The position numbers were made by a program, and so were the translations under genes. Shown one piece after another: positions 1 to 5,577 of a stretch of DNA of 12,871 nucleotides (positions within the stretch are counted from its first letter, which is position 1; each line of letters begins with the position of its first letter). The DNA is from Bacteroidota bacterium (lineage in GTDB: Bacteria > Bacteroidota > Bacteroidia > Bacteroidales > B39-G9). The notes below the pieces were generated by a model that worked only from the letters and a program-made list of their open reading frames with translations, had not been told where the DNA came from and did not search any database. Where the stretch lies: assembly GCA_030592465.1 (NCBI GenBank), contig JAUVJB010000068.1:1-12871 (forward strand). Direction: 5' to 3'.

Positions 1-224
1 TGGTTAATAGCTTTATAATTTTATGTTTTCTAAAATTAAATATGGCGGTTACATAATTATATATAAACAAAAAAATAGGCATTACAAATAATAAATATTC
101 TGAAATTAATTTTTTACCGCCATATTTTATTTTAGATTTTTAAACATTAAGTCATTGAAATTCAGTATGCTAAAAACAAATAATCAATAGTAAATCATCA
201 ATAAAAAATCGCTGAGTATTCGGG
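1..224 (+). repeat. MITE-like dispersed repeat, copy R1 (left end outside window)
   Basis: Bases 122-224 match the reverse complement of 8844-8946 with only about five substitutions plus a 1-2 base gap in roughly 100 bases (hand alignment). Bases 1-19 match the reverse complement of 8951-8969 exactly. Between these two matching blocks R1 carries about 100 extra bases. The right end has the AATAATCAATAG ... AAATCGCTGA terminus that forms the inverted repeat of copy R3. The repeat probably begins before base 1, because the other copies start with GCTAACACATTG just upstream of the point where the window opens. No coding capacity. Confidence 0.6.
38..127. repeat. 90-base segment bounded by a perfect 12-base inverted repeat, inside R1
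   Basis: AAATATGGCGGT at 38-49 is the exact reverse complement of ACCGCCATATTT at 116-127. The GGCGG core stands out in very AT-rich DNA. The corresponding place in the inverted copy near 8947-8950 lacks this segment, so it is either an insertion into R1 or a deletion from R3. It has no open frame of note. It could be a very small MITE or a hairpin-forming insert; no clear target duplication was found. Confidence 0.5.
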
Positions 225-255
225 ATTGCTCGCAGGCACATTAATTAACAGCATA

Positions 256-402
256 CTATTATTATTGATTATTGTCTATTATCCGCTAACACATTGATTA
301 ACAGTATGCTAAATTAAATAATCAATAGACAATAGACAATAGATAATTATAGGTATTACAAGCAATAAAAATTTTAAAATTTTATTAACACCATAATTAT
401 TT
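256..402 (+). repeat. MITE-like dispersed repeat, diverged copy R2
   Basis: This copy shares with R3 (reverse complement) the run TGATTATTGTCTATT followed by CGCTAACACATTG and then TTAA-AG. It carries AGTATGCTAAA followed by AAATAATCAATAG (303-330), which R1 also has at 164-190. Bases 349-402 repeat 75-130 at lower identity, starting ATAGGTATTACAA versus ATAGGCATTACAA. AGCATACT at 250-257 and AGTATGCT at 303-310 are exact inverted repeats. The right boundary is uncertain. Confidence 0.45.
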
Positions 403-451
403 GCTTAAAAATAATTAGTAAATTGTGCTCTAATTTATAGAACTGAAAAAA

Positions 452-1714
452 ATGAAAATTGATGTATTACTCGGTCTCCAGTGGGGCGATGAAGGAAAAG
501 GGAAAATTGTAGATGTTCTTACAAAAGGATATAATGTTGTAGCAAGATTTCAGGGAGGACCAAACGCGGGTCACTCATTAGAAATAAATAATATTAAACA
601 TGTTTTACACTTAATTCCATCAGGTATTTTTCACAAACAATCAATTAATATAATTGGTAATGGTGTTGTTTTAGATCCTGTTATTTTTAAAGAAGAAATA
701 GAAGCTCTGAATAAATTGGGTGTTAATTCAAAAGAGAGACTTCTGATTTCGAAAAAAGCACATTTAATATTACCTACTCACAGAACTCTTGATGCTGCTT
801 ATGAACAAGCAAAAGGGAAAAGTAAAATAGGCTCTACTCTAAAAGGTATAGGTCCAACTTATACCGATAAAACAAGCAGAAACGGTTTAAGAGTTGGCGA
901 TATTCTCTCTACAAACTTCATTGATAAATACAATACACTTACAGATAAACATAAACTGTTACTTAAGCAATATGATTATAAATATGACATAAGCGAATAT
1001 GAAAAAAAATGGTTTGAAGGCATTCAGCTTATCAAATCGTTTCAACTTATTGATAGTGAACGAGTAATAAATAATTATATTAATCAAGATAAAAAAATTC
1101 TTGCAGAAGGTGCTCAAGGCACATTACTCGACATTGATTTTGGTTCATATCCTTTTGTTACTTCTTCAAATACGATTTGTGCAGGAGCTTGCACCGGACT
1201 TGGTGTTTCTCCACACAAGATTGGTGAAGTTTTCGGAATTTTTAAAGCTTATTGTACTCGTGTCGGTTCAGGCCCCTTCCCTACTGAGTTATTCGACAAC
1301 ACAGGCAAAGAACTACAAAACATTGGTAATGAATTTGGAGCAACTACAGGTCGCCCAAGACGATGTGGATGGTTAGATTTAATTGCTTTAAAATATTCAA
1401 TTATGCTTAACGGAGTTACACAGCTGATTATGACTAAAGCTGATGTTTTAAATAGTTTTGATACAATTAAGGTTGCTGTTGGATATAAATATAATAATGA
1501 AATAATTGATTATTTTCCTTTTGAAATTTACAACAATATAGAACCAATTTATAAAGAATTTAAAGGTTGGAAAACTGAATTGTCTAAATTCTCAAATGCT
1601 AATGAACTTCCAGAAGAACTTAAAGAATATATTAAATTTATTGAAGATGAAACCAAAGTGCCAATAACAATTGTTTCAATCGGGCCAAACAGAAATCAAA
1701 CGATAATGATTTAA
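452..1714 (+). CDS. purA: Adenylosuccinate synthase
   Basis: Catalyses the GTP-dependent joining of IMP and aspartate to adenylosuccinate, the first committed step from IMP to AMP, in the cytoplasm. The 420-residue length is normal for the family (E. coli about 432). The N-terminal GTP-binding loop GDEGKGK sits at residues 12-18 with the catalytic Asp13, and the second catalytic residue, His41, lies in NAGHS; the usual motif is NAGHT, so Thr is conservatively replaced by Ser. Further family motifs are KGIGPTY, the GAQGTLLDIDFGSYPFVTSS stretch, TTGRPRRCGWLD and TKADVL. The ATG at 452 places the GTP loop at the expected distance. The gene stands alone, transcribed away from its repeat-filled leader, and ends in a tandem heptamer array and a hairpin terminator. 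Confidence 0.97.
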   Translation: MKIDVLLGLQWGDEGKGKIVDVLTKGYNVVARFQGGPNAGHSLEINNIKHVLHLIPSGIFHKQSINIIGNGVVLDPVIFKEEIEALNKLGVNSKERLLISKKAHLILPTHRTLDAAYEQAKGKSKIGSTLKGIGPTYTDKTSRNGLRVGDILSTNFIDKYNTLTDKHKLLLKQYDYKYDISEYEKKWFEGIQLIKSFQLIDSERVINNYINQDKKILAEGAQGTLLDIDFGSYPFVTSSNTICAGACTGLGVSPHKIGEVFGIFKAYCTRVGSGPFPTELFDNTGKELQNIGNEFGATTGRPRRCGWLDLIALKYSIMLNGVTQLIMTKADVLNSFDTIKVAVGYKYNNEIIDYFPFEIYNNIEPIYKEFKGWKTELSKFSNANELPEELKEYIKFIEDETKVPITIVSIGPNRNQTIMI

Positions 1715-1715
1715 A

Positions 1716-1750
1716 GTTTCGTGTTTAAAGTTTAAAGTTTAATGTTTTTA
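1716..1750 (+). repeat. Tandem 7-base repeat directly after purA
   Basis: Five units in register: GTTTCGT, GTTTAAA, GTTTAAA, GTTTAAT, GTTTTTA. The array begins two bases after the purA stop codon and ends about 20 bases before the terminator hairpin, so it would be transcribed as the purA 3' untranslated region. Function unknown. Confidence 0.6.
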
Positions 1751-1770
1751 ATACACATTGTAATAATAAA

Positions 1771-1804
1771 AAAAGAGACTACTTACAATAAGATAGTCTC
1801 TTTT
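1771..1804. terminator. Bidirectional rho-independent terminator between purA and the MFS gene
   Basis: AAAAGAGACTA (1771-1781) pairs perfectly with TAGTCTCTTTT (1794-1804): 11 base pairs around a 12-base loop. The stem ends in A:T pairs on both sides, with A-rich sequence to the left and TTTTCTATTTTT to the right, so it can act on both strands. It lies between the converging ends of purA (+) and the transporter gene (-). Confidence 0.8.
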
Positions 1805-1831
1805 CTATTTTTACACCAAAAAATATAATAA

Positions 1832-3196
1832 TTAGCTTTGTTTGTTTGGTAACTCAAGACCAAAACCTGAAACTTTATCTTCACGTTTTAATAATAAAGC
1901 AAATACAATACCCAATACACCTAAACCAACTAACATTAAAATTGAATAAGAATAATCTAAAGGAGCACCGTCAGCAACATTTTTATTTGTAATGTCTAAT
2001 ACTTTCCCTATCAAAAAAGGGAATAGCAATAACCCCCAATTTTGAATTGAAAACATAATACCATAAGCAGTACCAAGGCGGCTTTCGTCGACAATACGAG
2101 CAACTGAAGGCCACATAGCTGCAGGTACTAATGAAAAAGCAACACCTAAAACAAATAAAGGTATATAAGGAGAAACACTTGTAACGGCAAAAGTTAGATG
2201 TACAAGAATAAGTAATAATGAACCCCAAATCATAACCGTAGCATTTTTCCCTTTATGGTCTGTGAACCAACCGAAAAGAGGTGTAAAAAGAATTGTTCCA
2301 TAAGGAAGAATTGTTGTAAGATCTCCGCTTAATTTTAATGAGAATGCAAACTTATTATGTAGAAAATCAGCGGCAAAGCCTAAGAACGGGAATACTGCTG
2401 AATAAAAAGTTACACAAAGTAAAGTAATATAAATAAAAGAACGGTTTTTAAATAATTTTGCTAAATCATTAAAATGAAATTTTTCTTCTTCCGAATCCTT
2501 TACATTAGCTACTGCAACAGATTTATCGAAACGAGTATCATAAATTAGATAAACAAAAAATAAAATAACTGCTACTAACACTAACATTACTCCAAACCAA
2601 GGAGCTGCATCTAAATGATGTGAATTAGCTATTAATCTAGGAGAATACATAAAAGCAGCAGCAGTACCAAAACGACCAAGTGCAAGACTTATTGCAAATG
2701 CTAATGCCAGTTCATGTCCTTTAAACCATTTTGCAATTACTTTATTAATAACAACATAAAAAGTTTCAGCTCCGAGACCAAATAAAATTCTACCAAGAAT
2801 CATCATTTTAAGAGCAGGAGAATAATCTTTTAAAAAAGAATTAATAAAACTGTAACCAAAACTATTACTGTTAAAAAAACTACTTGAACCATAGGCAGTA
2901 ATTATAGTCCCAATAAATAAAAAGGAAATAAAAATGGTTCCTGTTTTTTTAATCCCCCATTTATCTAATAGCATACCACCGATAAATGCCATCCCAAAGG
3001 CATTTAAGAAAGAATACGCACCATACATTGACCCATATTCAGTGTTGCTTAAATCTGCTTGTTGTTGTAAAGTTTCTTTTATTGCAGAATAAACATCATA
3101 AAAATAATAACTTGAGAACATTACAATGCTTATTAAAAATAATGCAGTCCATCGCATCACTGCGGATTCATTCAATGCTTTTTTTATATCATTCAT
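1832..3196 (-). CDS. MFS transporter, MFSD1-like (possible dipeptide transporter)
   Basis: A 454-residue inner-membrane protein with about 12 hydrophobic segments and the MFS loop motif in both halves: GGMLLDKWGIKK (73-84) and GWFTDHKGK (309-317). A family-specific stretch around residues 138-180 has Glu144, Asn151, WFKG (157-160), EL (162-163) and Arg175. With a C-terminal stretch around 359-395 (MWP..A, LGTAYG, SIQN.G) it closely resembles vertebrate MFSD1 as I remember it. MFSD1 is reported to be a lysosomal dipeptide transporter, with a Glu and an Arg in the matching region binding the dipeptide ends; the same 31-residue spacing appears here. The neighbour upstream on the same strand is pepD. 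Substrate is inferred, not shown; other MFS substrates such as organic acids remain possible. Confidence 0.85.
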   Translation of the reverse strand: MNDIKKALNESAVMRWTALFLISIVMFSSYYFYDVYSAIKETLQQQADLSNTEYGSMYGAYSFLNAFGMAFIGGMLLDKWGIKKTGTIFISFLFIGTIITAYGSSSFFNSNSFGYSFINSFLKDYSPALKMMILGRILFGLGAETFYVVINKVIAKWFKGHELALAFAISLALGRFGTAAAFMYSPRLIANSHHLDAAPWFGVMLVLVAVILFFVYLIYDTRFDKSVAVANVKDSEEEKFHFNDLAKLFKNRSFIYITLLCVTFYSAVFPFLGFAADFLHNKFAFSLKLSGDLTTILPYGTILFTPLFGWFTDHKGKNATVMIWGSLLLILVHLTFAVTSVSPYIPLFVLGVAFSLVPAAMWPSVARIVDESRLGTAYGIMFSIQNWGLLLFPFLIGKVLDITNKNVADGAPLDYSYSILMLVGLGVLGIVFALLLKREDKVSGFGLELPNKQS

Positions 3197-3260
3197 ATTT
3201 TTATATTTTTAATATTTTTAAATTTTAAGCCTCTAAAATTATAATAATAATACATAATAG

Positions 3261-3292
3261 CAAATTATATTTATATGCTAAAAAAAAGGCAA
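3261..3292 (-). promoter_or_regulatory. Possible promoter of the MFS gene
   Basis: On the minus strand TTG (3292-3290) is followed after 20 bases by TATAATTTG (3269-3261), close to the Bacteroidota pattern TTG-N19-21-TAnnTTTG but with one extra base inside the -7 box. The start of transcription would lie near 3255, about 60 bases before the ATG. The putative -33 triplet sits inside the pepD terminator stem. Confidence 0.3.
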
Positions 3293-3309
3293 GGATAAAT
3301 CCCTGCCTT
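3280..3309 (-). terminator. Rho-independent terminator after pepD
   Basis: Read on the minus strand, AAGGCAGGGA (3309-3300) pairs with TCCTTGCCTT (3295-3286) through nine Watson-Crick pairs and one G-U pair around a 4-base loop, followed by a run of T (3285-3280). It begins 24 bases after the pepD stop codon and separates pepD from the transporter gene downstream. Confidence 0.8.
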
Positions 3310-3332
3310 AATGATAATTATATAATCACATT

Positions 3333-4793
3333 TTATTTTTTAGGTACTTCTTTAAGAGTTTCAACTAAGAAATCCCAAAATTTCACAACAGTCGCAATAT
3401 TAACTTTTTCATCAGGTGAATGAGGGAAGCGAATAGTAGGACCAAACGAAATCATATCAAAATTTGGATAAACACCGCCAAGTAAACCGCACTCTAATCC
3501 TGCATGAATAGATTTAATATCAGGAATCTTTCCATACATATTGTTGTAAATAGATTTCATCTCTTTTAAAATAGAAGAATCCATATTTGGTTTCCAACCC
3601 GGATATTTACCATCAAGAACTACATCAGCACCGGCTAATTGAAATACGCTTGATACTGCTTCACCTAAATCGTCTTTTGCACTATCAACTGAACTTCTTA
3701 ATAAACATAATACAGTAATAATACCATTTTCAGAATTAATTTTTGCCAAGTTAGTAGAAGTTTCAACCACTCCTTTCATTGATTCGCTCATGCGAATAAC
3801 ACCATTAGGGCAAGCATAAACTGCATTTACAAAATCGTCTTGTACCATTTCTTCAATTAATGATTTTGGCATGTCAGTTTTTTCTGCAGTAAATTTCAAA
3901 TTAGGCTCAACTTCTAATAGTTCGTTTTTATAAATTGTTTGAAATTTTGAAACAAGCTCTATTAAAGCTTTCTCATTATTAGCCGGTACAGTTACAATTG
4001 CATAAGCATCACGAGGTATTGCATTACGTAAACTGCCACCGTCAAAATTTGATAAACGAATGCCTAAATCACGAATAGCAATTTTTAAGAAACGGGCTAA
4101 TAACTTATTGGTATTTCCACGTTGCAAAAGAATATCAATACCTGAATGACCACCTTTAAAATCTGTTAAAATTAATTTATAAGCAACTGTGTTATCATCA
4201 ACTTCAGTTTCTTTATAATGGAAAGTCATAGTTGCATTAGTACCACCGGCACAACCAACATAAAGTTCGCCTTCGTCTTCAGAATCTAAGTTCATTAAGA
4301 TATCACCATCTAACAGACCTTTTTTTAATCCGAAAGCACCTGTCATTCCAGTTTCTTCATCAATTGTAAATAAAGCTTCAATAGGACCGTGAGCAATATC
4401 TTTTGATTCGAGAACAGCCATTGTAGCAGCTACCCCCATACCATTGTCAGCTCCAAGAGTAGTGCCTCTTGCAGTAACCCATTCACCATCGATATATGCA
4501 TCAATAGGATCTTTTTCAAAATCATGATCTACATCGTTATTTTTTTGAGGAACCATGTCGAGATGACCTTGCAAAACAATGGTTTTTCTATTTTCCATGC
4601 CTGGAGTAGCAGATTTTTTGATAATTACATTACCAACTTCATCAACTACAGTTTTAAGTCCTAAATTTTCACCAAAATTTTTAACAAATTCAATAATCTT
4701 ACCTTCTTTTTTAGATGGACGAGGGATTTGTGTTAAATCGTAAAAATTTTTCCACAATGATTTAGGTTCTAAATTTTTTATTTCAGTACTCAT
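3333..4793 (-). CDS. pepD: Aminoacyl-histidine dipeptidase (M20 family cytosolic dipeptidase)
   Basis: Cytosolic zinc dipeptidase with broad specificity, including Xaa-His dipeptides. From the ATG at 4793 it has 486 residues, the normal length. The metal and catalytic residues are all present: His77 and Asp79 in QGHLDMVPQ, Asp116 in GADNG, Glu146 and Glu147 in DEETGM, Asp170 in NLDSEDEG, and His458 in PHSPDE. These are each offset by three from the residues I recall for the Vibrio alginolyticus enzyme. HAGLECG near the C-terminus is also typical. The reading frame stays open upstream to 4901, but those 36 residues are AT-rich, unlike the family, and overlap the promoter at 4829-4860. The next gene downstream is the MFSD1-like transporter, beyond a terminator. 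Confidence 0.95.
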   Translation of the reverse strand: MSTEIKNLEPKSLWKNFYDLTQIPRPSKKEGKIIEFVKNFGENLGLKTVVDEVGNVIIKKSATPGMENRKTIVLQGHLDMVPQKNNDVDHDFEKDPIDAYIDGEWVTARGTTLGADNGMGVAATMAVLESKDIAHGPIEALFTIDEETGMTGAFGLKKGLLDGDILMNLDSEDEGELYVGCAGGTNATMTFHYKETEVDDNTVAYKLILTDFKGGHSGIDILLQRGNTNKLLARFLKIAIRDLGIRLSNFDGGSLRNAIPRDAYAIVTVPANNEKALIELVSKFQTIYKNELLEVEPNLKFTAEKTDMPKSLIEEMVQDDFVNAVYACPNGVIRMSESMKGVVETSTNLAKINSENGIITVLCLLRSSVDSAKDDLGEAVSSVFQLAGADVVLDGKYPGWKPNMDSSILKEMKSIYNNMYGKIPDIKSIHAGLECGLLGGVYPNFDMISFGPTIRFPHSPDEKVNIATVVKFWDFLVETLKEVPKK

Positions 4794-4828
4794 ATTTATT
4801 TTTTTTTTAATTATTACAAAAGAAAAAT

Positions 4829-4860
4829 CAAAATTAAAAAAATTATGTAATCTTTCACAA
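4829..4860 (-). promoter_or_regulatory. Bacteroidota-type promoter of pepD
   Basis: On the minus strand TTG (4860-4858) is followed by 21 bases and then TAATTTTG (4836-4829), an exact TAnnTTTG -7 box. This matches the primary sigma factor pattern of Bacteroidota. Transcription would start near 4822, leaving a leader of about 29 bases before the ATG at 4793. Confidence 0.55.
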
Positions 4861-4887
4861 TTAAAATCTAAAATATAATTAAAAATG

Positions 4888-4927
4888 GTTACATTGTTCA
4901 ATTGCTATGTTGCTATATTGCCATATT
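4888..4927. repeat. Tandem 8-base repeat, five units
   Basis: Five consecutive units in register: GTTACATT, GTTCAATT, GCTATGTT, GCTATATT, GCCATATT, with consensus GYTAYATT. Units related by sequence and period occur at 5091-5114 and 8767-8822. It lies upstream of the predicted pepD promoter. Confidence 0.6.
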
Positions 4928-5066
4928 TACCTATACTTCAATAATTTACCCTGTGAACTGCGAAGCACTCACGAACACCTTATAAATAAAATGATTGGTG
5001 AGTAAATAATTTATAAGCTCACTAAAAACGTCATTTTTATTAAAATTAAACGCAAATAATTATTTA

Positions 5067-5084
5067 ATCCCGAACCATCGGGAT
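5067..5084. repeat. CCCGAAnnATCGGG hairpin, copy 1
   Basis: ATCCCGA (5067-5073) and TCGGGAT (5078-5084) form a perfect 7-base-pair stem with loop ACCA, extendable by three A:T pairs past a one-base bulge. The word is nearly the same as in the stronger hairpin at 7897-7928. It is not followed by a clear T run, so a repeat is more likely than a terminator. Confidence 0.5.
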
Positions 5085-5090
5085 AAAATT

Positions 5091-5114
5091 GTTACATTGC
5101 TAAATTGCTTTTAT
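5091..5114. repeat. Short tandem 8-base repeat, three units
   Basis: GTTACATT, GCTAAATT and GCTTTTAT follow each other in register just right of the hairpin at 5067-5084. Two of the units recur in the arrays at 4888-4927 and 8767-8822, so the same repeat type is present three times in intergenic DNA of this window. Confidence 0.45.
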
Positions 5115-5184
5115 ATAACAATCAGCCAAAAATCAGTCAAAGGACTAATAAACTCTGACAAGTTTTAACAATTTAACAATTTAT

Positions 5185-5565
5185 TTATTTATTATCTTTC
5201 AATTCTTTAAAAGTGATATATCGTTGATCGTAAAGAATGCTCAAAAATTTACCAACTCTTTCTTCAACAGGTTCAATTTCCTTGTCTAATTCTGTTTGTA
5301 AAACTTCACAAATATCTTTAACATTTTTATTACCATCAATTTGAAGCCATGCAGCTGTACCTAACTTATCTAATTTAATATTAAAGTCTTTAGATTTAGT
5401 AGCGGGGATACAGAATTTAGCTAATTTTTTGTTTTTGAATTTTGGTACAATTAATGATACTTTTCCCTCGTCGTCAATAGTATGTTCATGCATACGAACA
5501 GGGATGAGTTCTAAAAAGTCAATATTTTTTAATATTTTTCTTCTTTGAAAAAAATTTAATGCCAT
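5185..5565 (-). CDS. PqqD-like small protein (RRE-type winged helix)
   Basis: A 126-residue soluble protein. The N-terminal part (about 20-65) looks like beta strands (LIPVR, VSLIVPKF), followed by a winged-helix-like part with LDKLGTAAWLQIDGNKNVKD (65-84) and helices to about 115. This layout and the LG..W..IDG..TV/NV.DI pattern are those of the PqqD/RRE fold, which binds leader peptides in PQQ and other peptide-modification systems. No radical SAM enzyme, precursor peptide or other modification gene is present in the window. It starts 12 bases after the DPP IV stop and is probably co-transcribed with it. A direct role with DPP IV is not shown, and its real partner is unknown. Confidence 0.7.
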   Translation of the reverse strand: MALNFFQRRKILKNIDFLELIPVRMHEHTIDDEGKVSLIVPKFKNKKLAKFCIPATKSKDFNIKLDKLGTAAWLQIDGNKNVKDICEVLQTELDKEIEPVEERVGKFLSILYDQRYITFKELKDNK

Positions 5566-5577
5566 AATTATTATCTT

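Larger units (their letters stand above)
1..451. other. Gene-free purA leader made of intergenic repeats
   Basis: No credible gene lies in this 451-base stretch. It is filled by two copies of a dispersed repeat (about 1-224 and 256-402, listed separately), one of them carrying an extra segment bounded by a 12-base inverted repeat, and by short direct repeats such as AATAATCAATAG. The last 50 bases before purA are plain AT-rich sequence without a Shine-Dalgarno. I found no exact TAnnTTTG box close to the purA start, so the purA promoter is not identified. Confidence 0.6.
4794..5184. other. Gene-free stretch between pepD and the PqqD-like gene
   Basis: No gene is supported here. Contents: the pepD promoter (4829-4860), an 8-base tandem array (4888-4927), a segment with several mutually exclusive short pairings (4966-5040), a CCCGAACCATCGGG hairpin (5067-5084), a short octamer run (5091-5114), and two AACAATTT units running into the end of the next gene (5167-5182). 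Short words such as GCGAAGC also occur in the GC-rich island near 9100. Confidence 0.6.

Noticed and set aside
1101..1376. Open frame of 91 codons inside purA on the same strand
   Set aside because: It overlaps strongly conserved purA sequence in another frame and has no recognisable features.
1983..3228. Small open frames in and opposite the MFS gene (1983-2228 on the minus strand, 2986-3228 on the plus strand)
   Set aside because: They lie in other frames of a well-supported membrane protein gene and show low-complexity composition.
4794..4901. N-terminal extension of PepD by 36 residues from an in-frame ATG at 4901
   Set aside because: The extra residues do not resemble the family, the ATG at 4793 gives the usual length and residue positions, and the extension covers a good promoter and part of an octamer array.
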